From Colias croceus (lineage: Eukaryota; Arthropoda; Insecta; Lepidoptera; Pieridae): 64,000 bases of DNA. Of this stretch, positions 1 through 12,151 are shown in pieces. Location: NCBI RefSeq assembly GCF_905220415.1, contig NC_059550.1:10418501-10482500 (forward strand). The letters run 5' to 3'. The first letter of the stretch is position 1. Every line of letters begins with the position of its first letter. Position numbers and translations under genes: made by a program. Below the pieces are notes generated by a model. It saw only the letters and a list, made by a program, of their open reading frames with translations, did no database searches and had not been told where the DNA came from.

Positions 1-1880
1 AGTATAAAATGGATATCAAACAAGAATTAAAGGGAACAGTTAAAACCATCGATCTTCGAATGTCAACAATACAAAATGGTCATGTGGACCGCTATACCGC
101 AGTAAAGGGTTACTTACTGCAATTCTTGCAATATACGCCATGTGGTATTTTGAAGAATTTATGTATTTTATACCTTTATCTGATAGCAATAAAATAAATT
201 AAGAAAAGGGAAATCAGATATAGACATAATATGATAGATAGCCTTTTCATACGGTCGAGATTTTTAAAATAAACGGTCCATGGTTTATTTTCAACTTATA
301 TCTATGTCTAATCTAGTTCCATAATCTTGTTTGAAGATAACCATTTTATTATGTAGGTACCAAGAAGGTACCAAGTATTATTAGATGTGTATTAGATACA
401 GATAATTAAGAATGACACAATATGTTTTTTTTTATTTCTCTTCATTTTTTGTACAAAATTAACCACAGACCTACACAAACAAGGAATCCCAAAGTACCTA
501 TGGTAGGTAAGGTATTGTAAAAACGGTATTCTCTCAAAAAATGAAATAGTTTTACAACGAAATGTATGCAAATTGTATAATTTGCATTGTTGGCGCATTT
601 TCGCAACAGGGACAAAGGGTTGGCCCGTTGCAGTTGTATCGACAATTAGTTCAATTTCTACAACTCTTCGGCGTGACAAATTGAACGCAACAAAACATTT
701 CTAATTGTTTCTATTTAATGATCCTATTTAGAGGAGAAAGTTGCTAATTATTTATGCATTTGAAATGCTTTGCAATAGATTCGCAACACGCCCGAACTCC
801 GAATTATTGTCTTTTAAAAATCAATAAACTGTTTATGGTTTTCAAAAAATAAGTTTCAATTGACACAAAATGTTTAAGTAATACCATGGACTAATATACT
901 GGGTCCAATACCTACGTAAAAATCTCAAAATGTTTAAATTGCAATATGTACTTAGGTACTTAGTAAATTATTTTCATTTTTTCACGCAAAATTTTTTATG
1001 CGAACAAATTATAGAAGTCCCTAAACCTTAATGACGCAACAATAAGACCATGTTCCACGGTGGTCTTGGATTCAAGAAGCCGAAACTATTTAAGTTTAAT
1101 GTACCTAGCTTGGATTTTACACTAATTCTTGCTTGGGACTTTAAGACGACAAATCTTTTTACTGGTTGTTCTTGCGTAATGTTAGATTTTTTTTATATTT
1201 TCTAGTTTCCTGCAGAAAATAGCAGATGTAGTGAGAATCTATATTATGGCTATAATATTATCTTGTGATCTAAACTTATATTATTATATATAGAGTGTTT
1301 GCCTAGATGTGGTTTTAGTTTGTTTGTTACAATAATTATTTAGGTAACTAATTACCTCCCTATTAAAAACTACCTACCTACTCGACTTTACAGAATAGGT
1401 AAGAATAGAACATAAAAAATTGAAAAGTGTTTTCGTGATTCAGTAGCGTTAAAAGTTTAAACTCAAAAAAAACTAGTAATTTTTAAAACGTTTACCTTTT
1501 TTATATTCAGCGCCATCTAGTATTTATGAACAGAGTGTATGCAAAAACATTAAACATGTGGTAATACTATTTTTGCAATTTGTAGTTATTTCAAATTCCA
1601 CCTTGAAATAAAATAATAGGTAGACGTATGTATCATTTTTACATTTTAGTCCTGGGCCTTAGACACCATCACAAAATTGCCATTTATGTCATCTGTATTT
1701 TAAAACAGAAATGAATTAGTTATCTGTGCACAGCCATCTTGGAAATTAAATTATTTGACTGATCCGCGAATCGGAATAAATGTTATGTTTTCGTTCTACC
1801 TACAAATATAAAGCAAAAATTTCGCGCTGTACCACGTCGTACTCGTGGCTATTCCGCTGCCGCCGCCGTTACAAGTCAAA
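1..1880. other. AT-rich upstream intergenic DNA
   Basis: No convincing exon, RNA gene or structured repeat was seen on either strand. Short open frames here, such as the pair on the minus strand around 390-680, have no recognisable domain or splice context. The last 100 bases turn GC-richer (a run of CCGCCG near 1858-1868) as the Smaug promoter is approached. Confidence 0.5.
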
Positions 1881-1915
1881 TATATACAGGTCTGGAGTAA
1901 TTCCACAATCAGCTG
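1881..1915 (+). promoter_or_regulatory. Candidate core promoter of the Smaug gene
   Basis: TATATA at 1881-1886 lies 30 bases upstream of an insect-type initiator (AATCAGC, with A+1 at 1911). That spacing is the textbook one and would give a 5' UTR of about 71 bases before the ATG at 1982. A CpG-rich stretch (1826-1870) lies just upstream. This is inference from motif spacing only; the real start site could lie elsewhere or include an upstream UTR exon. Confidence 0.3.
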
Positions 1916-1981
1916 TCACATATCTGACGTGTATGGAACACAAACAAAACTGATATTTTGCGGTGATATGCTGCAATAGAG

Positions 1982-4900
1982 ATGAACGGCACGTTTTATG
2001 AGCAGCTGGGGGGTGTGGCAGGAGTGTTCGAGCAATGGGGCACGTGCGAGCGGACGGTGGTCGCGTGCGCGCTGGCCCGCAGGGTGCCCTGGCCAGGGCT
2101 ACGGCTGGTGCAGAGGACTGTGGAGGCCGCTCTGCAGAACCATGTAGAAGACGAGCGCCTGGAACGGGACGCAAATGACGAAACGCTCTTAGCCAGCTTA
2201 TTGGCGGCAAGAGCGAATGATGACGATGAAGAAGGTATTTTTTTAAAATAAATATTCATTAATTATTCATCCATACACTGCACTAAAATCCAGTGAGAAG
2301 AAAATTTCATAATATAATTGGAGATTGTATGAAACAGATAGCTAACCTTTATTATCTTTATACAATTGCATTGATTTAAGACTTAAAATCAATATCCCAA
2401 AGAATGAAAAGGCAGTGAAGGAGGCAAAAATAATGAGACAATTTTATTATCAGATTAAAACTTAAAAAATTTAACATCTCATAGCAAATACTAAAACTTA
2501 TTGATTAATTTCTTACAATAGCAACAGTAAAATATATGTTCCATAATTAATTTTTTCTAAATCTTTTCAACAATCTTGAAAAAGTTTATTCGAATGAAGA
2601 TGTTCTTGTCACCGTAATGAAATAGGATCGTGTAAAGCGCTGAGTCAGGATGTATGGCTAGCCCGTACAGAAGGAACAAAAAATTTTGTTTACCTTCACA
2701 AATAAATTATGAAAAATCAAGTTATTAAAATTTATACAATAGATATGTTTGTAATGCATTATAATATATTATCCATAATAAATAATTATAAACAAAAAAA
2801 TCAAATGTTCGACAGACAGTGAACGGCTCCGCCAACTCCTGACCCTATTGCCCCTGCTACGAACAGACAATGAGCGAGCCAAGAATGTTTATGTGGGTGC
2901 CGCACCTGCACTTGTGCAGCGCTGTGTCGACGCGCCGCGGAGAACAATAGCACCAGACTTGTGTAGACAGCTGCTGTCATATCTGCTGGTGCATCCCGCA
3001 CTTACACATAATGACCAGAGGTATTGAAGTAGTAAATTAAAAATAAATAAATATTCCAGGACAGTTTTCACACGCGGCATGATCTGATCCCATACTAAGC
3101 TTTTGCTTGTATTGTGGAGACCGTAAACATACATATACATTATATATATTACTTTAAATAAATACTTATATAGATAATTTACAGCCAGACACAGAGCAAA
3201 CATCTATGTTCATCACACAAATATTTGCCCTGGGTGGGAATTGAACCCACAACCTCTGGCTTGGAAGGAAGGGTAACTACCAACCAAGCCAAGCCGTCAG
3301 TCAGAAAACAATGACAAATTGAATCTATAAAAATTCATGTTTGATTATGATTAGTTTCTTTTTTTTGCAATGATAACAAACTTTAAAATAAGAGCTGATT
3401 TTATAATTTTAATCATGCTGAGATTAAGATAAAAAGATAATTCAGTACATTATCAAAAACATGAAACAAATTGTAGTATTTATTTGAACTATGCACCACA
3501 GTTATCAATTTCTACAAAAAAAATGAGAGGTTGTTTATGATTTGATGACCCAGTTGATGCAATAATTGACAGATTATATCATCAGGGAAATTTATATTTA
3601 ACTAGTCATACTTATTGCATTTTTTAAAAAAGAAATATGCATTCATAATTTTTTTTTTAATATTTTTTATACTACATATTTAAAATAATACGGTGTAGGT
3701 TTACTTATTATCACATTAAAATTGATATTTCAAAATATAAAACCAAGTCTTAAAATTTTTCAACTAATAAGTCAAACTTTGACCACATATTATTGTAAAA
3801 AAAAATTAAAATCTTTTGCTAAATTTAATATATCCTGCATAATAAAGTTTTTTGTAAGAGTGAATAAAATTTTTATGTTCACCTCTCTTACATAAATCTC
3901 ACATTGTTTTGTAAACCTACCTTTACAGGACGTTAACACAATGGTTACGATACCTAGAAAATCATATATCAGGTAATAGAAACACAGAATCAGTGTGGCA
4001 GCAGCGGATAGACCCCTGCCTACTGCCCGAGACAAATATTTGGAGCACCAATAATGCTTTTAGACGCACCATCGGCAAGAATGTAGAATTCAGAGGCATA
4101 CTTGATGCAGTAGACCCGCCGTCCTATACGGATTTGTTACAAGAGTCCTTCTCCAAGAATGGAAGGGACGTCGATATTAGTTTAGAAGGAGACATATTGA
4201 ATTTCGACGTAGCTATTGGCAATCAAAAATCGCAGAGATCGAATAGTCTAACGCCTCCGTCGACGAATTTCTTGCAAATCTCGTCGTCAGCGGAGAATTT
4301 GAGCGACGAACCATTTGTACAGAAACCTAGGAGTTTTTCGTTATCGAGTGAACATAGTTTAGGACAATTGAGGCCGATTAGTGTTATGTATGGGACGACG
4401 GGCAGTGAGACGAGGTTGGATGACTTGCGGTCGAACAATTACACAGAGCATCCTGGGATGTCGACCGTAGGGGCGTGGTTGAAGAGTTTGCGGCTGCACA
4501 AGTATGTGTGGTTGTTCACCAATATAACTTATGAGCAAATGATGGCGATAGATGAGAAATATTTAGAAAAATTAGGTGAGTGTTTATTTATCTTGTGTTT
4601 TTTTTTTTCAATATATAAATTTATATTAACATAATAATGACCATAATGAAGTAAAATATGTTGCTGTTTATTTAGTTTTTCTGGGTCACAACAAAATATC
4701 ACATACACCACAACTTGCACATGACATGTTTTAAATATTTACTCTTTTATATCTTTGTAACTTGTTACCAGCAGCCAACTTCCACCCGAATAACACGAAT
4801 AAAACAATTCCAGGCGTAACAAAAGGTGCCCGGCACAAGATACTCCTCTCCATAAAGAAGCTAAACGACAGACCAGCGACCCTAGAGGCGGTGCGAACTG

Positions 4901-7250
4901 AACTCGCATCAAATCCAAGTGCTGGTTGTGTGGTGCGAGCGCTGGAGAAGCTCCGGGGGGTGTTGCTGTCTCCGATGCCTCCAGGGTCTGATCTACCTGC
5001 TGGGCTGGTGCAGGCTTTGGATCTTGGTGAGATTGTTGATAATTTTATAGGTTAATCTATAACTATACTAATGTTATGTGTGGTTTTCACGCATAAACTA
5101 CTGGACAGATATTGATGAAATTTGGCACAGACAATCTCTAGACCCTGAGAAAGAACATAGGCTACCTTTTATTGCGAAATATGTACCACGGGCGAAGCCG
5201 GGGCGGACCGCTAGTGTGTTATGAATTTGAAGAACTGTTTTTTTTTTTATTCTATTTTATTTCTGGACTTTTGAGTCAACATTCATTATGTCAGTGATGT
5301 AGTTTATACAAAACTTAAAACTAATCTTCTAATATCTGTTGTTAGAACTAACTGTTGAAATGATTTTAGTGGTTTACTGTTAACATTCAATAATAATGTT
5401 GATGTTTAAATCATATACCTAATGGGAAATAAAATAATATATTATAGTTTAATTTTTTTTTATTGCTATAGCTAGCAATAAAAATGACAGATATTTTATG
5501 TAATATTTCAGCGTCCAAGTGTATGACAGGCGAGAGTAGTGTAAGCACTACCGACGGAGAGTTGGATATGTTAGACCCTATGTCGCTGCATTGTTGGCTG
5601 GTGGAGAAGGTACGTATTTGTGTTACTGCTAGAAGTACTAAATATGTTTTACTTTATGTATGTATAATTTTGGCGAATGAACTTGTACTACAATATAAAT
5701 GTTATTTGGTTGGTTCATAAATGTTTCACTGCCCAGCTGTCTCAGCGATGTTCAAACGGCAGTACCAGTGTAGTATAAAATAAATTGTATGAATGTTTGT
5801 GTTGCGTGTGGCATAATTATATTGGCAGATGGCATCTTAATTCATAATGAATTTTTTATTATGTAGTTGTGTTGTTTATAGTATTTTAATAGGCAACATC
5901 AAAACAAAATTCAACATCGTTACCTAGTTACGACGGCATAGAATAAATAATACGTTATTTCGTTTTGTTATATCGCCGTTTCCGGAGAATAAAATGATAA
6001 TCGCCATTACCATAGTTTTATTGTTATGCGATATAGAGAGATATAGATATTTGAAGCCTACGTAGCCTAATACAAATAAACAATTTTTTTTGTAATTTTT
6101 CTCCTGTTATCCACAAAGTTATAAGATATGTATTACAGTAATATTCACTGCTTTTTCCCAGAACATATTCGTACTAGAAAAAAAAGATAGTATAGTGAAA
6201 GAGTTTCTTTACTCTTTATATGATAATAACTTTTAAAATAATATTCTCGGAAAAACGATTCGGCGAAATAATGACAAACGTCTATTAATTTTATTCTCCG
6301 GGGACGGCGATATATAAATTGTATATACATATGTGTTGTATTGTAGGCGCTGCACCACGAGTCGTTCCGGTTAGGCTCGCTGCAGACGGCGCTGCGGCGG
6401 CTGCGGCACCGCCTGCCGCCCAGGCAGTTCTTCCGCCACGTCAGCGAGCTGCCTGCGCTGCGACGCAACAAGCCACGGTGAGGCACACACACACACACAT
6501 ACACACACACGCGCCCACACGCACACGCCCACACGCACGCACGCACACGCCCACACACACACGCACACACACGCACGCATCGGAGACGTGTGTTAAGTAC
6601 ATTAATAGTGGAGCCAATTTAATAGGCAACATTTGACGTCTATGAATTTTATCTTTATATTATTTTCTTAGCATAAGGAATAAAATGTACCACTGGAAGA
6701 TACTTGTTCCCACGACACAGGGAATCCTAGTGTGGGAGCAAGGGTTTTCAATTTTTATGCATCTTATATTTTGGAAATAAAGTATATTGTTTATTGTTTA
6801 TCTTCGTAGGGAGGTAACCTGCCTAAAAAACATCGATTTAAGTTATCGATACGGACTTGAAACATTTGTCAATCGGACTTCTTACATAAGGCAATTTTAA
6901 AATTCATCAGGCAAATCCAGGGATTTGCCTTTGGGCAGGCCCAAGTAATGTATTTTGGGAGCCAGCCAGTCAGTCAGTCAGTTATCATATTATACACCTA
7001 TAGACACATGACGAAATCCATGTCAATAATGTATTCACACCAATATTTCTCCCACAGATGGCGTCTCCCCCAATCAACGACCCGCGGCCGTCGCCCCTGG
7101 ATGCCCCCGCCCCCCCGCGGCAAGTCCAACTCCTACCCGCCCTTCCCCCCTTTTCCCCCCACACTACGACCCCCACATTTACCCCCTCCCGATGACTACT
7201 CGAGCCTAGACGCACTATGCTTGCAAATGACAGAACAAGCTATCAATTAA
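1982..7250 (+). CDS. smg: Smaug homologue (SAM-domain RNA-binding translational repressor), seven exons
   Basis: Smaug/SAMD4 proteins bind stem-loop Smaug recognition elements in mRNA through a SAM domain and recruit deadenylation and repression factors in the cytoplasm; in Drosophila they clear maternal mRNAs and repress nanos. Exons read by eye: 1982-2234, 2816-3020, 3929-4575, 4814-5026, 5512-5609, 6347-6477, 7058-7250. All junctions are GT-AG, phases match, and the sum is 1740 nt (579 aa plus TAA). Residues 1-84 contain FEQWGTCERTVV, and exon 2 encodes LLPLLRTDNERAKNVY and LLSYLLVHPAL, both typical of the Smaug N-terminal region. RSNSLTPP is near residue 256. The SAM domain (about 329-395) is split by intron 4, with KSLRLHKY on one side and TKGARHKI on the other, the basic patch that contacts RNA. 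The C-terminus LDALCLQMTEQAIN is the family signature. It is shorter than the fly protein (about 1000 aa). The only alternative is a pseudogene, and nothing is broken. Confidence 0.93.
3025..3300 (-). repeat. tRNA-derived SINE, reverse orientation, in Smaug intron 2
   Basis: Read on the minus strand, a tRNA-like head contains an A-box-like TGGCTTGGTTGGTAG and a B box GGTTCAATTCCCA (3232-3245). It is followed by a tRNA-unrelated body and an AT-rich end. The anticodon arm and acceptor do not fold as a functional tRNA, so this is a SINE and not a tRNA gene. It starts only a few bases after the exon 2 donor (3021). Confidence 0.6.
5063..5215 (+). repeat. Dispersed lepidopteran short repeat (GCTAGT-ending family), Smaug intron 4
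   Basis: It opens with CTATACTAATGTTATG, has a middle resembling the usual 'gatgaaatttggcac' segment, and ends GGGCGAAGCCGGGGCGGACC then GCTAGT. The same architecture recurs at 58677-58858 and elsewhere in the window. These look like 5'-truncated copies of an RTE-like LINE tail or a derived SINE, but family membership is inferred from layout only. Confidence 0.55.
5971..6316. repeat. Inverted-repeat element in Smaug intron 5
   Basis: TATATCGCCGTTTCCGGAGA at 5970-5989 is mirrored by TCTCCGGGGACGGCGATATA at 6294-6313. The inner right side carries an ACGTCTATTAATTTTAT segment that also occurs near 6637-6660 and 13258-13275. It is best read as a MITE; its right end lies about 30 bases before the exon 6 acceptor. 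Confidence 0.5.
6484..6578 (+). repeat. (CA)n microsatellite abutting the exon 6 splice donor
   Basis: The donor GTGAGG (6478) runs straight into an imperfect CA/CGCA dinucleotide repeat of about 95 bases. Large overlapping open frames on both strands here are artefacts of the repeat. CA-rich tracts just downstream of 5' splice sites are known from other animals to modulate exon use, so the position may matter for exon 6 inclusion. Confidence 0.85.
6603..6675. repeat. MITE fragment related to 13218-13346
   Basis: The segment contains GTGGAGCCAATTTAATAGGC then AACATTTGACGTCTATGAAT. A near-identical block lies at 13228-13275. It is a partial copy in Smaug intron 6 with no visible second arm. 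Confidence 0.4.
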
Positions 7251-9721
7251 GGGGGTTGGGGTTGGTTGGAAATGACATAGATAAAAAATTCTATAATTTG
7301 AAGCGGGGTAAGCGGTTCGGAATTGACGTAGATAACTAAATTTTTGGACATAGACAACATTTGGTTTTGGAATTGAGCGACTTGTTTGTGGTAAAAAATT
7401 AGGAGTTTTGTTTCAATGTTTACGAGTTTGAATTTTTATGTTATTGGTTGATGAGCAATAATATATTTAAATCAACATATTCTTAATTATCAAATTGATT
7501 TACAACAATGCAGTTAAAAATCCGTTTTTCATCATCAATTGACCAATAACCTTTTTATGATAACATTGCTTTTTTATTTTTATTTACAAGTCCATTTTCA
7601 AGAATGAAATTTCTTCGTTACTATTTCTTGTTCAATTCGAAAATTTTGTAAGTTTAATAAATGTATTTATAATATTTATGTAATATAAATTTAGCGTATA
7701 GCTTTTAAGATTATTTAGTGAAGGAAGCTAAGTCGCTCGTTCGCCTACGTATATTTCGAGCTTAGACTATTCGATTAAATGCAGTACATGATATTATATT
7801 ATAAAACCTTTTTAAGGGTCGCAAAACCGTCACAATGCATCGATACATTCATAATATATAACTTGCGTCCTACTAACGCCAATGTGAATAAACGACGTAA
7901 AAAAAACACATAATATCAGTTATTTGAGATAATCGACGATTATTATCCTAACCTTAAAAAATGGCGCTCGTTTTGTATACGTTAGGAATGACAATGTCAT
8001 AGTCATTTATACAAGTGACACCAATTTATGGTTGCGTTCCGTTTGGTAATCATAGTCAATATAGAATTGTTTTTGTCTCATTTTTAAACTTCGAACCTCA
8101 TCTTAAAGCGGAACGCAACCAAACCAAACATATAGTTTATGGCCAATATTCTAGAACAAATATTCGATAGATAAATAACCGTCTCATAATATGCAATACA
8201 ATAAAAAAGAGACGGATATAACATCCTCCATGTATGTTAACGGGTGCAATTCACCGTTAATGTAATAAGTAAAGATAACATAGTACATGCATATGACAGA
8301 ATACAGGGCGTTATAACATAGTCACAGATAGCTTTAAACAAAATCCAATTCAACTACATACAAAATTCTAAATCATATTCCGTTTATCGAAACGCGTAAT
8401 TTTTGTAGCAATTAAGCATATGACAATATTAATTTTTATATTTTTGCACTGCGTAAAATTCACTTTAATTTGTATATGGGGAGCTTATATTATTGTATAA
8501 ATCATTAATTTATTTATTAAGTTTTATTATTGTGTAGTTAATTCTTTTTTCGCAAACGTTCACGAATCATCGTTCAAGAGTTTGTACATACAATTAAATA
8601 ATGGAACGCGATACATCGACTCTATCCGCCTTTATTGTTATGGCGGTGATTTTACAAAATAATATATTTATAAGAGTGAGAGTGTACATCAAAGTGTGAT
8701 GCGCCATCTTTATGAGCTGATTTTTTTATAATTTTTTTTCCAGAAAATAAACCAAACGTATTCTTCATTTATTTATTGTTTTTGATGAGCTCATAATGAT
8801 GGCGTATGCAAGCGTGAAGCTATGTCCTGAATTTCTTTGGTGCTAATTTGCAACATTCGTTTGGGTTAGCCGTTAGTAAGTTAGCTAGATGTAGATTTCA
8901 CAAGCACTGCCTGTCAGCAGAGCTTATTAGATTACCGACGGCCTAAGTGCTCGGGCTCGGGCCAATTGTAAGTAATTATTGTTGTGTGGTGTGTATGTTG
9001 TTATTTTGGCGCGCGATAGCATTACCCTGTCAATGTCAAAATGTACTTGACGTTCTATTTTTTTTTTAATTTCATTGTCTATGCCTTTTTTTTTCGAATA
9101 AGTTTTTACTTTAACGTCAATTCAGGTGTTAATAGTGCAGTATGTAGATCATTACTGATTGCTTTCCAAGTCTAGGCCAGTAATGCTATCACACAGCCGC
9201 GTTTAATGTTATTGTGCAAGAGACCAGTTGACGGACACCACTGTTAACTTATTTAGGTGTAATTGTTGACTGATTGAATAATTTATATTTCAATAACATT
9301 AATTTTTATTTTAAATGTTATATAGAATGCTATCTTTTACGGATGTTTTGACTGGATCAAAATTATTTTTGATTGTGAAGTGTGCAATTTATTTTATATT
9401 GATTTCATTATAATATGGTTACTATTGTATGGTTATTTCTTCACATTGTGTTGACAATTACAGATGTATATGCAAAGTCTACATTCGATCTATTGTTTTA
9501 TTTCTCAATTTGTTCTCTGTAAATTTTTTCATTCTCTATTTCTGTTATAATACTTTTTTTTCTAAATTACTTTCTTCTTGGACTGTGATAAACACTTGAT
9601 AAGTAAAACCTATTAAATAAATAGTTAATGCAATAATCTTTTATTTTTGGAACGATTATTCGTCGTATACAGCCTATACAGCGATGGCTTTGGTGAGGTG
9701 TGATATCTTTAGTAATAGTCC
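7251..9721 (+). other. Smaug 3' UTR and downstream AT-rich DNA
   Basis: After the TAA at 7248-7250 there is no further coding signal. Possible poly(A) hexamers AATAAA occur near 7656, 7884, 8746 and 9617. AAAATAAACC near 8746, followed by T/GT-rich DNA, is a reasonable end, but the sequence alone cannot choose. No structured repeat was recognised in this stretch. Confidence 0.4.
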
Positions 9722-11807
9722 AAGATCCCAGAGCGATAAGACATAACTTATTTTCTAAAAGATGAAACTTTAAGTTCTCAGTAGTGTCTCATGTACTTTG
9801 TATACCTGCGTGTTTGTGAAGTTTGCCCAGTGACACCTGGGAAGGTACCAGGTGAGAAAGGTGACTAAAAATAAGAGTTACTTTACTTAAATTTAGATGG
9901 CTGATTTTTAGATATATTTTATAGAATATCATTCTCAAATGGTATCGCAAGTATCAGACACTTTTCATGGACCAAAACTTTTGTCAGACGCTTTAAAGCT
10001 CCGCCAAAAATAAATAAACTTTACTTATTTTTTAATGTCTGATTTTTTAATATGTTATCAACATAACTATTACAAAATTATATTTAATCAGTCAGACAAA
10101 TTGGAATGACCAAAAATCCACTAAACACAAAAAATATTCAGCCGTGAGTACGAACGCGAGAGCACTATATGAGCAAGCGTGTCAGAGGGAAGAATGTAAA
10201 TATTCCAAAAAGTACTTACTGCTTTCGATAAAATATTTCTGCATCTCTTTTCAAATAAAATGAATTTCAACATTAAGGTAATAATTAATAATTATTAAAA
10301 TTAAAATAATTTATTGCATATATTCGGTAAATTATTTTTTAGCATAGAACCTCCACCTTTTTGTTTTAGGATGAAAAAGAAAATAGTGTGACAGGCTTAG
10401 TGCTTGACAAAGTGGTAAAGTCACGTATCGATAAAAATACAATAATTATAATATCTATCTTTTTCTTCCCTAATATTTACGCAATTATGCACATAAATTT
10501 AAACAATATTTTTTAAGGTTTCCATTTTTTTAGATTTTTGTTCTCTTCTAGATTGCGTAAAAAATAGATGCGATCTTTAAACAGACTGGACTCCTAATAG
10601 GCTAATAGTGACTATTTGTAGCTATCATTTTGAGAGAAAATATGTCAACATAATTTAAAACTCATGCTGCCATATTATCTATAGAAATTTAAAAATAGTC
10701 TCTTTTTAACTATACGGTATAACTATTTATAACTATATACGGTATGTACAAATATATTTATTGAAAGGGCTACAAACTGAAACAATCGATATTTATTTAA
10801 TGTGAATTGACATTACTTTTAACTTTTTTCTATACTACGTATCTTTGTTATTCAAAATCTGTGGATGTGTCACGCGCTACTATCGATCCCCCTCAATACC
10901 CTTAGGATACTCGTAAACACGCTTGCTTGTGCGCGTGAGCCATTTCGGACGTTTTGTATGAAGTTTCCTTACTGTATGTATCTGAATATTGTGTTACTAT
11001 GGACGTCTCACTCGCTCTGAAACGCATGCATAATGCTCTCGCGTTCGTACTCACGGCCGAATAATTTTTAGATAGATATTATAATTATTGTATTTTTATC
11101 GATACGTGACTTTACCACTTTGTCAAGCACTAAGCCTGTCACACTATTTTCTTTTTCATCCTAAAACAAAAAGGTGGAGGCTCTATGCTAAAAAATAATT
11201 TACCGAATATATGCAATAAATTATTTTAATTTTAATAATTATTAATTATTACCTTAATGTTGAAATTCATTTTATTTGAAAAGAGATGCAGAAATATTTT
11301 ATCGAAAGCAGTAAGTACTTTTTGGAATATTTACATTCTTCCCTCTGACACGCATGCTCATATAGTGCTCTCGCGTTCGTACTCACGGCTGAATATTTTT
11401 TGTGTTTAGTGGATTTTTGGTCATTCCAATTTGTCTGACTGATTAAATATAATTTTGTAATACTTATGTTGATAACATATTAAAAAATCAGACATTAAAA
11501 AATAAGTAAAGTTTATTTATTTTTGGTGGAGCTTTAAAGCGTCTGACTAAAGTTTTGGTCCATGAAAAGTGTCTGATACTTGCGATACCATTTGAGAATG
11601 ATATTCTATAAAATATATCTAAAAATCAGCCATCTAAATTTAAGTAAAGTAACTCTTATTTTTAGTCACCTTTCTCACCTGGTACCTGCCCAGGTGTCAC
11701 TGGGCAAACTTCACAAACCCGCAGGTATACAAAGTACATGAGACACTACTGAGAACTTAAAGTTTCATCTTTTAGAAAATAAGTTATGTCTTATCGCTCT
11801 GGGATCT
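9722..11807. mobile_element. Giant palindrome / foldback-type element with about 740-bp inverted arms
   Basis: The left arm (about 9722-10462) is the near-perfect reverse complement of the right arm (about 11069-11807), separated by about 606 bases. The outer ends read AAGATCCCAGAGCGATAAG and its mirror CTTATCGCTCTGGGATCTT. A weaker match (TAGTAAT) may extend the ends to about 9710 and 11823. A motif GTGAGTACGAACGCGAGAGC occurs at 10143 in the left arm, inverted at 11036-11055 in the spacer, and inverted again at about 11367 in the right arm, so a smaller palindrome is nested inside. There is no transposase frame and no clear TSD. It is a non-autonomous long-TIR or foldback element, or an inverted duplication. 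Confidence 0.8.
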
Positions 11808-12151
11808 TACTCTATAATTACTAATTACCAACTTACGTTTTGTTGGCTGTCAAGATACTGATACTGAAATGCTTACCTATGTTTTCTGTGATATTGATTA
11901 TGGTAGCAAGTCCTTAGAAAGTTAAATAAAATTGAGAGAAATGAAAATAGTGAAGATTATTTGAGAAAAGTAATCTACTACGGATTGTTTTTTTTTTTTT
12001 CTTTATATATAATTCAATATTCAGTGTTCGCCTGAGGTAAAAATTCTTTAAAAAAAAAAGACAAACAAAAATGTTAACTTCCTTCATAGATAATAACAGT
12101 GAGTTAGGGACTTATTAGAGCATACCTAATACATTTTCTGATAGTAGATAG

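Noticed and set aside
1869..2259. Minus-strand open frames opposite Smaug exon 1
   Set aside because: They are GC-rich shadows of the true plus-strand coding exon.
3222..3300. Minus-strand tRNA gene
   Set aside because: Only A- and B-box resemblance is present with no full cloverleaf; it is a SINE head.
3790..4035. Minus-strand 81-codon frame
   Set aside because: It overlaps Smaug exon 3, has no domain, and its composition follows the AT-rich intron.
6145..6636. Long overlapping open frames on both strands rich in Cys-Val or Thr-His repeats
   Set aside because: They are translations of the CA microsatellite and of exon 6 in wrong frames.
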